Shown: positions 20,834-32,286 of the stretch, piece by piece
How the letters are laid out: each line of letters opens with the position of its first letter
Numbering within the stretch: position 1 is the first letter of the stretch
Translations under genes and position numbers: made by a program
The notes under the pieces: generated by a model
Database searches by the model: none
What the model saw: only the letters and a program-made list of their open reading frames with translations
What the model was told of the DNA's origin: nothing
Assembly (NCBI GenBank): GCA_963920635.1
Contig: OY987307.1
Span: forward strand, 16,879,735-16,943,734
DNA length: 64,000 bases
Source: Pseudeuparius sepicola
Lineage: Eukaryota > Arthropoda > Insecta > Coleoptera > Anthribidae
Direction of reading: 5' to 3'

Positions 20834-21294
20834 CACCATATTTAAATCATACGACCATTTTTTATTCCTCACCAAATCAAAATTGAATCACCTACACCCT
20901 ACACATAGGTAACTATGACCGTTTACTTTTGGGACATCCTGCAGAACAATAACCAATTTTTTTGTGGGCCGTTTCATTTTGTGACAATTATAAAATGGTA
21001 CGCACTATAGTAGTCTGCAATTATTTTTTGTCAATCACCTTCGTTAGCGATTTAATAACAAACATAAAAGACCGATGTGCTGTGCGGCTTTTCTATTTTT
21101 CAGGCGTTCAGAAATGCAGAATTGGACTTCAAATGTGGCATTTAATTCAATCACGTGCAAGCGCTGTTAACCTGTAAAATATAAAAGTGGTCGAATTTAA
21201 CTCAATCAAACCCAAAAACTCCTAGTGTTAATTTTTTTAAAACTAAAAAAGTGTTCTTATGTTTCCTCGTGCAGTGCCTCTTTAAAAGAGTCTT
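20834..21294. other. No recognisable feature
   Basis: No coding or repeat structure recognised. Confidence 0.4.
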
Positions 21295-21559
21295 TGTAGT
21301 ACCAGTAGCGGTCATAAAGTATCCCGGCCCCCCCTGCGGTGATGCGTCTTGGTGCCCCCCCAAACTTTCCTTTCTCTTCCTTTTCTATAACAACTACTAT
21401 AATGGTTTTTTAAAAGCAAAATTAAAAATAATAACGTATAAATAAAAAAAATATATAGATTGCAACTGTAATATAATTTTTCGGGTCGAAACAATCTATT
21501 TAATGCCCCTTTTGGTGCGATTAAAAAAGGACTCCACAATCCGGTCAGTATCCACCTGA

Positions 21560-22210
21560 AAATAGTTTCAATACTTAAAAGAACCAGACCCGACTCATAG
21601 TTGTACCACAGACCTATATAGCTTCGCTAATATAGGTCTGTGGTTGTACGTAAGTAAGATTTAATTTAAGTTTCGAAAACGTCCTCTCGGCACTAGCTGT
21701 TGTTACCGGAATTGTAAAATATAAAATTGAATAACTATACACAAATCTGGTAAAGCTGAACATACATATTTCTTTTTAACGAATAAAAATTCTGTTAAAT
21801 CTCTAATAGTTTTCAGCTCTCTTAGTTCTTCCTTGTACAATGAAAGAAACTGACAATAAAATTTGTTGAAATTTCTTCATTATATTTTTCAATTAATTGC
21901 TGGCAATGGTTACATTCAGCAAAATTGCAGGTTGCAGTATTTGAAATATTTCACATATTTTAAGTAAGCTCTTAAATCTGTTAGATACTTGATTAATTCC
22001 AATTTCCAAAGATACATTAAAAACTGTCAATTCAAACTTTTTACTATTATTCTCCATCATCTCATCTGAAGCTAATTCATCGAAAAATAATTTTCTTTTT
22101 TTAACTCTCGTATTTTTGAAGGTTGTTCTTATTCCCCATTCGTTTTTTACATTTGTAGTTTGGGCGCAACTCTAGAAATTCTTTCCTTATTTTCTTCAAT
22201 ATGTCAGCAA
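21560..22210 (-). pseudogene. hAT transposase C-terminal relic
   Basis: Minus strand from about 22200 reads KNEWGIRTTFKNTRVKKRK, FFDELASDEMMENNSKKFEL and VFNVSLEIGINQVSNRF. After frame breaks it reaches TIPVTTASAERTFSKLKL, the hallmark of the hAT C-terminal dimerisation region, at about 21660-21710. Just beyond, YLRTTMS is interrupted by the 36-bp palindrome at 21607-21642. Frameshifts and a missing catalytic N-terminal part make it non-functional. The sequence resembles zinc-finger MYM/KRAB-like insect hAT transposases in general style. Confidence 0.8.
21600..21649. mobile_element. 36-bp palindromic insertion with 7-bp TSD
   Basis: 21607-21642 starts CACAGACCTATATAGC and ends GCTAATATAGGTCTGTG. 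It is flanked by GTTGTAC at 21600-21606 and 21643-21649. Removing insert plus one flank restores the transposase phrase TACTTACGTACAACTATGAG (YLRTTM). It is the second member of the family seen at 2896-2925, with target GTACAAC on the coding strand against GTACCAC there. Confidence 0.88.
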
Positions 22211-22732
22211 TCTCCCCGCATTTATTTACAGTCCAATAAGTGGACTATTTAATTTTTAAGAATTGTGGAAGAGGCCAGGACCCCTTCGAGGCCCCTTTGG
22301 CCCCTTCAAGGGTAGCTTCGCTACCCCTGCTACCCCGTTATGACCGCCACTGTGTAGTACCCGCTTTAAAGACAATAAACCTTATTTTACTATTATTCTC
22401 CATCATCTCATCTGAAGCTAATTCATCGAAAAATAATTTTCTTTTTTTAACTCTCGTATTTTTGAAGGTTGTTCTTATTCCCCATTCGTTTTTTACATTT
22501 GTAGTTTGGGCGCAACTCTAGAAATTCTTTCCTTATTTTCTTCAATATGTCAGCAATCTCCCCGCATTTATTTACAGTCCAATAAGTGGACTATTTAATT
22601 TTTAAGAATTGTGGAAGAGGCCAGGGCCCCTTCGAGGCCCCTTTGGCCCCTTCAAGGGTAGCTTCGCTACCCCTGCTACCCCGTTATGACCGCTACTGTG
22701 TAGTACCCGCTTTAAAGACAATAAACCTTATA
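22041..22732 (+). repeat. Tandem duplication, 2 x 346 bp
   Basis: Position 22051 matches 22397 and the identity persists for 346 bases, taking in the hAT 3' end, its TSD and about 26 bases of flank (CCCGCTTTAAAGACAATAAA). The copies differ by only a few bases. Confidence 0.9.
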
Positions 22733-22739
22733 TACCTTC

Positions 22740-23547
22740 AAACAAATTTCAATTTATCTATACAGGTGTAAACATTATACAAATTCATAAAATCGTTATT
22801 CTTGAAGATAATCGCCTGAGCTTTTTTTATTTGAAAACCGCTTCTTTATTGACTGTTCTTCCATTTTCAAAACGCAAGGCCAGGGCAGGCTACGATTTTT
22901 TTATACTCCCGATTTCCACGAAAACCATTTAGCGATTTTTTTATTTAAAATCTCAGCGTTAATTAGGGCACCTCAAAACCTTCATATGCACAATTTAAGC
23001 AAAAAATATACAGGGAGTTCTATTCTGCAGGGTCAAAGTTGAGCAAAATGAGAATTTTAAAGGCATCTATCTGATAATGAGACAAAAGTGTGTCAACCCC
23101 TCAAAACAGTTGAACGGTCAACAGGACTACTCAAAAGTTTGGTGTGCAAAAATCCAACTTAGCGTGATTTTCTCCGTGCCATCTCAAATTACTTTTTGTG
23201 GTAAAAATTCGAGTAGGTATAAAAAACCGCTGCTCCAGACGAACTAAGTCTTTAAAAATTACATAAGCCTGCCGAACTCAGTAAGTCCACATGAGTTAAG
23301 GTGGTGCAGCGTCGCCTTATGCATTAAACGGGCTCCTTTCGGTCCAAACCCCTTTCGGCGTCCGGGTCGTCCAAGAAGTGAGCTCAAAGGTTGGGAAATC
23401 AACAGAAGGAGAACGTGGTTCGACCTTTGACCTACTGCGCATCCAATTTCTTGGCAAATCAAGTGGAAGCCATATTGCAAGGACATAAAATATCATTGGT
23501 AGCTTTTCCCGCTATTTTTAAATCTGATCAATAGTACCTAGTGCATA
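22740..23547. other. No gene; one short shared motif
   Basis: At about 23425-23450 the phrase TTTGACCTACTGCGCATCC occurs; it recurs near 50890. Otherwise nothing recognised. Confidence 0.4.
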
Positions 23548-25190
23548 TACAGGGTGAGTTTTTTTCGATGCCCACTATGGGGATCTCGGAAACTAGCAGA
23601 GCTAGAACAAAGGTTAAATGGGGAAAGAATTGCAGTTTTGAATGCTCATTTTAATGCCCCTTTTGGATTTTCAAAAAAGTTCATGGCTCACTAGATATTT
23701 TGAAAAGAGTGATTTTTTGCTATTTCATCAGATCTCTGTAGCTCCGTTATTTCCGATTATACAGAAAAACTGTAGAGACAAAAATTGTAGATAATTTTGG
23801 GCTTAATAAGATAATCTTATTTATTTTTTATATTCTTTGTGATTGTTTAGATATGATATAAATTTGTGTTTTTCTAAATATAAATCATAGTTGGCTGTGG
23901 CCTTATCAAATCGGCGATTTTTTGAGCTTTCCAAAAATATAATACTCGGCATAGTTATTATAATAAATAAAAGAGCTATGGCAATTTTTTTTTTAATTTT
24001 CACAGTCAGCCATGGAATAATAATAATTCTCACCCTCACAATACTCCAAACTAGGAGTATCCCAGAAGCAACCACATGCTTGTGCGGGGGAGGGGGGCAA
24101 TTACTATTATTTTGTCTTCGTTGCCATTTGCAGCTAGGGAATATTTTCATAATTACGTTTTATTTTATAATTAGACGTACTTCAAACTTTCTAATATTTT
24201 GTTTTTAGCTGGTAACAAAATGTAACAAAATAAAACAAAAATTAAAAAACTCAAATTCAAATTATTATTATTTGAAAAGGTCACTTTTAAAATAAAAAAA
24301 GGTGTTCAAACAATCCACCATTATTATTTAAGCAAATATTGCATCTTTTTAAAACTGAATTTGTCGCCTTTCTTAGAGAGCGCTTGTCAATGCTGGCAAT
24401 TGCTTCTAAAACAGCTACTCTTAATTTAACAATTTTCTAATACTTTATTTTGTACTATTTTGGATAGAGCTGATCTAGGAAATTTCTTACGGGCAAATAA
24501 TTATGTGGTGGAGTTCCATCATTATAATAATTTTTGTTTTATTTTGTTACATTTTGTTACCAGCTAAAAACAAAATATTAGAAAGTTTGAAGTACGTCTA
24601 ATTATAAAATAAAACGTTTATGAAAATATTCCCTAGCCGCAAATGGCAACGAAGACAAAATAATAGTAATTGCCCCCCTCCCCGCTAAAAATAAAATATT
24701 TAAAGTTTGAAGTATATCTAATTATAAAGTAGAACGTAATTATGAAAATATTCCATGGCCGACTATGTGAAAATAAAAAAAAAATAGAAAATTAGCCATA
24801 GCTATTTGATTTATTATAATAATATGCCGAGTATTATATTTTTGGAAAGCTCAAAAAATGGCCGATTTGATAAGGCCACAGCCAACTATGATTTACATTT
24901 AAAAAACACAAGTTTATGTCATATCTCAACAATCACAAAGAACATAAAAAATTGGATTATGCAGTTTTTCTGTATAATCAGAAATAACGGAGCTACAGAG
25001 ATCCGATGAAATAGCAAAAAAATTACTATTTTCAAAATATTTAGTGAGCTATAAACTTTTTTAAAAGTCCAAGGGGCATTACATTACATTGAGCATTCAA
25101 AATTGCAATTCTTTCCCCATTTAACCTTTGTTCTAGCTCTGCTAGTTTCCGAGATCCCCATAGTGGTCATCGAAAAAAACTCACCCTGTA
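23548..25190. mobile_element. TACAGGGTGAG-ended foldback F, copy 1 (1.64 kb)
   Basis: Left arm (23548 to about 24020) begins TACAGGGTGAGTTTTTTTCG and is complemented by the right arm (about 24735-25190) ending CGAAAAAAACTCACCCTGTA. An inner pair of arms (24140-24290 and 24530-24720, words GTTACATTTTGTTACCAGCT) surrounds a central AT-rich segment, and a copy of repeat G sits at 24018-24140. TATA-like dinucleotides flank both ends. A third arm copy is at 56846-57436. No transposase is encoded. Confidence 0.85.
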
Positions 25191-25503
25191 TATTCTTATG
25201 TTGGCTACATCTTGGAATTAGGTCAAATCCAGTGGCGTGTAATAGGGTCATCTCAGGATGATAAGAGCTTGGAAATCCTATTTTTCTAAAAACATTCCAT
25301 ATTTTGTTTTTATGTGGGTATTTAGGTTTCCAGTTCCCACGTGATGGCATCAAAAATTGTGGTTGGAGTGGATGTCAAAAAAGATAGTTCATTCCAACCA
25401 CTTTCTAAAAGAATTGTCCTGCGGTAAGAATTTTAAAAAGGGACAGTGCCTAATTTGTTGAACTCTCGGTTGAATCTGTTGCTGGATCATCGGGACTTAG
25501 ACC

Positions 25504-26191
25504 ATGCTGTTTAGTGATGTAAGAAACAAGATTTCTTGTCTTGCTCAGCAACTTCTTGTCTTTCTAAGCAAGGCAAGATGTAAAACTACTTCTTGTCTTG
25601 CAAATTTCTTGGACAGTTATTTCTTGTTCTTGCTTTTTAGGGGATTCCCCAACTCTTTTTCGGGGGTTCCCTTTATTTTACGCCTGATGCGCGCTCGCCG
25701 ATGCCAAGCGAGCCACCCTAGTTTATCTGAAATGGCCAGGGATATTCTAAGTACTATGGCAACGTCAGTTCCTGCCGAAAGACATTTTTCGAAGGCATCA
25801 TTGGTTATTTGAAAACACCGAAATAGGCTAAATTCTGAATCAGCGAGATGCCTTTTTTGTCTAAATTCATGGGGCAGTGTAAGTTTAAGATTTAAGTAGG
25901 TATAATACCTTGGTACCTAGTTTCCGTTTTTTTTGTATAAAAGAATTACCTACTTTGTTTTTTATTAATATGATTTAAATAAATCACGTTTCCCTTGTTT
26001 ATTTGTCTTATTTACTTGCCATCGGTAGAAAGCAAGAAATTTTGTTTCTTGCTAGGTAATTACTTACTACAAAAATATTGTCTTCTTGCTGGAGATACTC
26101 TTGTCTTGTCTTGTTCTTGCAGCAAGATAACAAGACAAGAACAAGAAAGAGCGAGACAAGAACAAGAAATTTTTACATCACTAATGCTGTT
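25504..26191 (+). mobile_element. hAT element, 672 bp, with CTTGTC arrays and 8-bp TSD
   Basis: Runs 25512-26183, ends TAGTGATGTAAGAAAC and ATTTTTACATCACTA, flanked by exact ATGCTGTT (25504-25511 and 26184-26191). Both subterminal regions are dense arrays of CTTGTC or CAAGACAAGAAC, typical of multiple transposase-binding sites. The interior keeps a transposase C-terminus. Confidence 0.93.
25700..25885 (+). pseudogene. hAT transposase C-terminal fragment
   Basis: Frame gives SLSEMARDILSTMATSVPAE, then RHFSKASLVI, a stop, and in the same frame KHRNRLNSESARCLFCLNSW. This is the Ac/hobo-type dimerisation region (compare SVPSERLFSAAG...NRL), with one in-frame stop and no catalytic domain. It lies entirely within the hAT element at 25512-26183. 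Confidence 0.85.
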
Positions 26192-29100
26192 AGAAAAAAC
26201 TCCATGCCGCCATGAGATTTCCGTGCAAACGTAAACAATTAAAGCTGATTAGGGGAGCGCCGTTAAAAAGGGGTTTTAATATACTTCTGAAAATATTTAT
26301 TATATTTTTTTGTCTTTTTTTGGTTTTGGTTTTTAAATTTCGGATTCGTATTAAGCTATTTTTTGACTGAATCATCCTCTATATGTTAATTTATTGAATG
26401 CTGCACAAAATTTATAAGCCTCAAAAATCTTGCTCGTGTCGAGCATGTGCTTTGCCTTTGACGATCCGGTTCCTTGCACGTCTAATGAGAATCTGAATAG
26501 GCTTATGTTGAATATTTTTATATTTTGCGATTATCGTTTTCGTCATTTGCACAGAAAAGGTGACAGCCGATAAGGTTTTGTATAAGGCAACTTCTAAACA
26601 TGCCTTTTCAGCCTTTTATAAGGTGAATTAACACTACCTACCTCACTTGGGTAATTTTTCCATGAATATGTAAGCTCTACAGTAACGTTAGCAGACGCCA
26701 CAATATTCCAGCATAATTTGAATTTCCCGTGAAAAATTTATTTCGGATGAATTTTTAACCGCGAGCCCCACACGGCTGGCTGCGAATGGCGGGGTGTTGT
26801 GGAGCGGGCGTTTACGGTAACTGCAACGCTAGACGTCTACGTGCGCGAGAGCGCTGGCCGAATAATCGTCCGAATATTATCACACATTAATTGCGTTCTA
26901 TGCAACTCAGAATGGAATTTGCAGTACAGGAATTGGCTATTAGTACGAAACACGTGGCAGCAGAAGCAACCCAACAAAGAATCCCTTGTCGACAACAGGT
27001 GGAAGCGCTGGAGGATGGTTGGTGGTTTGTTAATAATTATACTTGTATATACAATCACCTGAACGTCACATGACGACTATTCCTGTAGAAAGTTTTACTC
27101 TAGAATTATTATTACTTTATCTCATAGGTATGTCATTTTTTAAAGATCCGAACTTGATGAATCAACTCTATTAGGTATGCCGTCATCTATTACTCAAATA
27201 CAACGACGATGACTTTTACACCTCTAACAATGTTTAAAGTGAGAGTATAATGGATTCCTTTCCTTGAAGTTCTCGTAGGAGGCCGTGGACAGGAAATTTC
27301 ACTTAATGACAAAAGAAGGCCACCCGGAAGGGTTATCGATCGCAGCCGCCACCGATTTTGTATGTCAAAAAATAGCTGAGATATTTTATATAATATTACA
27401 TAATCACAATTAATTATTGTGTTATAATTATTCTTTAAGAAACTCAAGAATTTATCCAAGTAATATATTTATTATATATCAAGGGCGCTAAGTGGGCGTT
27501 CAAAGCCCATAGTGTGAGAAAATGCCTCGGGTTTTGTGGTGTGGAAGTTATGGGACTTTGAAGAAAATGAGACATTTTGAGAAACACCCTGTATCTCCTA
27601 AACTAATCAAGATATCGAGATGCGGTTTGCGGGATTCAACTTTTCTCTAAAATGGAGTTCCAGACACCTTAGCTACTTTTTGACTATCTCGTCAAGAAAT
27701 AGGAGGAACCCCCTAAATGTGATCAATTTGGATCACCCTCTAAGTACATACATACATTCAATATTGACAGCGAAGCGTCATCCTCGTGTATCGCACGTAG
27801 AAGCCTGTTCTGTCCTTCTCTTGGACGCTGGCTACGGCGGAGGTCCACCGCCCACCGCGTCCTAAAATGCTGGCTGCCGGTTATTGGGCCCACCCCGTAG
27901 CAGGCAACCTGACCCTATCTTGCAGAGAAAAATTCAAGCTTTCATTATTTGTCATCGAATTTATTTAATAAGCTTATGAGAGTTGAAAGTCAACAAGACA
28001 ACATCACTCTACTGGTGGCCGCCAATGCTAAGTAACCGCTTAGGAGGTGGCAACCCCTTTAAAATTGCTACCCTTTTAGGATTGCCCTTATTTATTTTAA
28101 TAAATAGAATAATTTTATTATTATTGCTTATCTAGGAACGGAAATACGCTAGCGAAAATATTTTATTATCCATGGAACAGACTGTATGAATAATAGTATT
28201 GTCGCTCCATGGGCCTTCTTTCCGATGGTACCTACCTATTTTGTTCTATAATAATATGAGAGTAGATTTGCCTGAAAATTAACCACAACTTCTTTAAATA
28301 ACAATGATCGAGCCCATATTAATTGAGGACCTAATGTGCGTCTACACAACATACCACACCAGACGTGCATAGATTTGTGCCCTTGTTTTTTTATTTATTT
28401 TATGGCTTTTGGATTTCGGTGTGCCCATTTATGAGAATAAGATTGATGGGCAAAAATTAAAATTTGATATTATATTTCCTCTGATTCAAAATCAAGAAAT
28501 AATTTTATACAATATAGCCAATTTTACAATTTTTTTGCTTCTTTTTATTTCATATCCTAATCACTAATGTAAAGAAAGCGACCTCTATAGTGTGACAAGC
28601 TGTATACGGGTACAGGAATTTTGCTTCCCGTATTATCCAAAATGACAATTATTTCTGCCACTGTCTGGAAAAATAATTATGGCTTGCTTGATAAAACCTT
28701 CTCACCTGAATGAAAAAATGCAAAGAAATTTTCTTAAATACTAAATATCTCGAAAACGGGTAGTTTTTGGTATACAATGTTATTTACATAAAATGTGGGG
28801 CTTGGACGCCAGCATCCAACAAACTATAGAAATATGGGTCATTCCATTTGAAAAAAATAATGTATTGCTGTTTGAAATTATCTGTATTTGAGAGCCTGTT
28901 ATGAACACACTGTATATGCAAAAACCAATTTCGACATACCACACCACACACGATTGTGCTGTCATACTTCGGCTAAAATATATCTTTGATATCTATTAAA
29001 ATAAAGATACAGCATTCAGTTTCATAACCTCCACGAAGTCCATAAATTCCAAGAAAAATTCGATATCTTGCCAACGCTGCATCCAAAATACGAAACAAAA

Positions 29101-29389
29101 AACCGGTTCTGTAGCAAATTTCATGGAGAATGCAAATATTGCAAAGGATTAATGCAATTGTCAAAATCTAAATATTTTATTTTTGTCCTGCAAATACGAA
29201 TCGTCCTGTATATATGAAAATAAAAGAGAGGTTACGTGCACTGCGAACCTTACAACTTTTGTATTAAAGTTTTTTCGTATCTCTTACGGTTCCCGAGACA
29301 GGGGGTAGGACAAACTATTTGGGACACGCTGAAGATGCATGATACATAACGGAAAATGGAAACTTGTTAATCGATGATTAAGAGTAAAT
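26192..29389. other. Unassigned 3.2 kb
   Basis: No gene, structural RNA or complete element was recognised. An orphan ACACCCTGTA end lies at about 27585, so decayed family members may be present. Small GC-rich patches occur near 26770-26870 and 27830-27900. The ORF at 27620-27865 carries no motif. Confidence 0.4.
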
Positions 29390-29881
29390 AATGCTATACT
29401 CACTGAGTAGTATAGCTATGGGGATTCGTATATAACAGAATCTTGCAAATTTTGGTTCCCGTTTGCCCCCTCCATACCACTTACTTGTGACTTCACAGCC
29501 AATCAGATCGTGAGATGACCCAAGAATGTCTGAAGGTATCAGATTTTATCTTACCCTCTCCACTTCCTCGCGGTATCAACCAATCAGATCGTGAGATGGC
29601 CCGAGAATGTACGAAGATATCCGATTCCATTCGAAGATGTTCGATTCGGGACGAGTCATCGCGTTTCCCATCATCTGCGTCCGGTGTGGTTGGAATCCCG
29701 ATCTCGATGACGTGTCCCGATCGAACATGTTTGGATAGAATCGGTTATCTTCGTACATTCTCGGGCCAATCTCACGATCTGAGTGGTTGACACCTCGAGG
29801 GAGTGGAGGGGTAAAATGGAATCAGATATCTTCGGACATTCTTGGGTCATCTCACGATCTGATGGATTGTGACGTCACAAG

Positions 29882-30928
29882 TAAGTGAAGCGAGGCCTAC
29901 GATAAAGACAGGCCTTGGCGCACAAGAATCACGTGACTATCTTAGTCCGACGTTACATATCATTTGTCACATAACTGAAAGCGGCAGCTTGGGTTTTGAG
30001 AAGTTTTAAATGTTTAAAGTGTTTTTAAACGTCTTAGTTTATATTTTAGAAACAAATTTGTGTCTAGTGGGCGTGTGTCCTGGCGGAAGGGAACGGCCCA
30101 GTTGTTATTATGGCCTCTGGGTGATGCCTGAGACACAGACAGGTGAACTGCTTACGGGAGATCCGCGAGTTGGAAGCCCTTTGCGTTGACCACGTTTGGG
30201 TTTGTGTATATTGTATTCACCATTCACCTTGTGCGAAATAAATCAGTGTTGTAACGTACTCGAGGATTTTCGTTGTCGACCCACGCCCTGATACGGTTCC
30301 TATTCGGCCTTTCACGCTGTCGATCAACTGGTACCTCGTCAATATTTACAGTATACTGGGGTGAGTTTTCATTTTTATTTCGTAAAAAATAACCGAAATA
30401 CCATATTACAAAAGCCAGTAAGAAAATGTCACCATAACAACATTTGCTTTGCGTCTGGAAAAAAATTTGCGCCAAAAATGGATTCGTCAAATTTCAACTG
30501 AGTTTTAATTTCTAAAAAACCCTTAAGTATGTGTGGCTAACACATTTTCAAGAAAGTGAAACAATTAAAGTCGACAAATGTGTTGTGGGAGGAAAATACC
30601 TACAGAGAATATCACCTAAGCTAAAGGAAGGTGCTGTCCCAACAATTTTTGAGAATGTGCCAAAATATATGAGTGCAGTGCCGTTTAACTCTCAGCCCAA
30701 AATAGCTGAGGCAGGTTGAAAATTTTGAAGAAACCATTAGAAAAAGCCTGGATGCACAAAACCAATAATGTAATAGATGAAAGAAAACTCGCCAAATTGT
30801 TAGGAAATTTGTTTTTTCTACTTATCTCCATAAATGCCTTTTATTATATAGGACTCAGTTGGTCACGTGACTACGCGATTATGCGTTAGCGCCATGGCCT
30901 GTCTTTATCGTTGGCTTCGTAAGTGAAG
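29882..30928 (+). mobile_element. P-type (THAP) non-autonomous element, copy 2, with TSD
   Basis: Runs 29891-30919. Ends CGAGGCCTACGATAAAGACA and TGTCTTTATCGTTGGCTTCG are inverted repeats. TAAGTGAAG is repeated exactly at 29882-29890 and 30920-30928, compatible with the 8-bp TSD of P elements plus one chance base. The element is an inverse copy of 8761-9974, about 185 bp shorter. It interrupts foldback Y. Confidence 0.87.
30405..30719 (+). pseudogene. THAP-domain fragment of P-type transposase, copy 2
   Basis: From 30531 the frame reads MWLTHFQESETIKVDKCVVG, then GKYLQRISPKLKEGAVPTIF, with the HF and AVPTIF signatures that close a THAP domain. Upstream, about 30430-30530, the first half (RKCHHNNICFASG) lies in another frame. 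After IAEAG the frame stops at 30719. Only the DNA-binding N-terminus is present; no catalytic P transposase domain follows. Confidence 0.7.
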
Positions 30929-31589
30929 TGGGTAAATGGGAACCAAAATAATTTGCAAGATTCCGTGTATGGACGATTAACATAAGGTTGGTGAACCCAA
31001 ATCCCCTTAGCTATACTACTTTACTGCATCACTTTGATGAAGTGACCTCCTTTACCCTCTCTAGAAATCTGCCACTATATGTATGCAACTACCCGCCGCT
31101 AGGGGTTGAATAAATTCTTTTCAATTCGTCGTTATATTCAAATTGTAGAATCTACAAGTTGAAACATGCCAATGTTATTTGAGATCTCGATCCGGGTCGA
31201 ACCCTCATAACCGAAGTCAAAGGATCGGCGCCCTCATACGGCGAATAGAAAGTTAATAAAGTTGTCTATTTCACGGAAAGTTTTCCAATATCACCGGCTC
31301 TCGCCAATGTGGAGATTTGAATCCTGTTCGGTGCTGGTTAAACACGGAGCTGTTAGGAGACGGGAACTTTATTATTGCGTCTCGTCTGATTGAGAATTGG
31401 TGCAGCGTAGAAAATGATTAGTTCGGCGTTATTAGTATAAAAATCATTGCTTTTTAAACTGGCTATACAAAGGAAAGCAGTGGTGTTGGGTTACTAAAAT
31501 GCGCCGTATGCGAAAATTTTTAGAAATATAAAGCACAGATAGTATAAAAGAGGTATAGGAAAATACAAAATTATAACAGTATAATGTAT

Positions 31590-31680
31590 TTTTCGTCTTG
31601 TAACGGAAATTTTGTCTCATTCCGTTACAGCGTTTTAATTTCATTAAATTTATCATTTCATTATTGAACCACCCCTGTAA
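31590..31680 (+). repeat. Hairpin repeat Q, copy 1
   Basis: GTAACGGAAATTTTGTCTCA followed by TTCCGTTACAGCGTTTTAA forms a 9-bp stem (GTAACGGAA/TTCCGTTAC), followed by CATTTCATTATT and ACCACCCCTGTAA. Homologous to 37310-37395. Confidence 0.6.
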
Positions 31681-32286
31681 CCGAAAGATAATGCTACGCC
31701 TATCGCGCATACGATTAAACTCTTCTTCTTCTGACAGAGATTTGTATTGTGTGGTTGTGTGAATATTGTTCGGCCAGCCAGATTCCAAAGTAAAATACCT
31801 TTTAATTTGTTGTCCTTACTTTTGGAGAATAAATACCCGATACTATTCAGATCATATCAAACGTGTCTAACTAAAGTGATTTGTGATTACAGTCAATTCC
31901 CCGGTAAAGTGTCAATTTTGTCATTCATCTACCTAACCTTTTTTGTGGTAGGAATCACAAACACAAACGGATGTTGTATTCGAAATTTTAGTTTTTTCAT
32001 AATGCCTTTTTATTAAGAATTTTCGCGGGTTGTCATCTATAGAATTCGATAGAATGTTCCATAATCTCGAAACCGGATATCGTACCACAAAAGGTTCTGA
32101 TAAGTTCTCGTTCCGAAGACACTTTTCGTTGCGTTCTTGAGGTGCTCGCATCGTGTTTTTGGCTTGGCCATTTTTTCCGACTTTTCAACCCTAATTTAGC
32201 GGTGTGATCAAGAATGTATCGTTGAAATTTTACCATTCTTTAATTAATATTTGTTATCTTTCAATTTCATGTGAAACTTATCTACT

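Larger units (their letters stand above)
21295..22706 (-). mobile_element. hAT element with transposase relic; 3' end tandemly duplicated
   Basis: Left end CAGTAGCGGTCATAA starts at 21303 after TSD TGTAGTAC (21295-21302). The right end TTATGACCGCCACTG stops at 22352 followed by TGTAGTAC (22353-22360), and a duplicated right end TTATGACCGCTACTG stops at 22698 followed by TGTAGTAC (22699-22706). TIRs and an 8-bp TSD mark a hAT. The GC-rich right end holds a small hairpin GGGTAGCTTCGCTACCC. The coding remains read on the minus strand. Confidence 0.92.
29390..31025. mobile_element. Foldback Y, split by a P-type element
   Basis: Left arm from about 29395 (ATACTCACTGAGTAGTATAG) through GAATCTTGCAAATTTTGGTT and TCAGATCGTGAGATGACCCA is complemented by 29740-29890 and, beyond the inserted P-type element, by 30929-31025 (GAACCAAAATAATTTGCAAG ... 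CTTAGCTATACTACT). Each arm also contains a direct repeat of a 50-base unit (CAATCAGATCGTGAGATG ... GAATGTACGAAGATATC), giving four copies. The whole forms a strong potential hairpin. No transposase. Confidence 0.8.
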
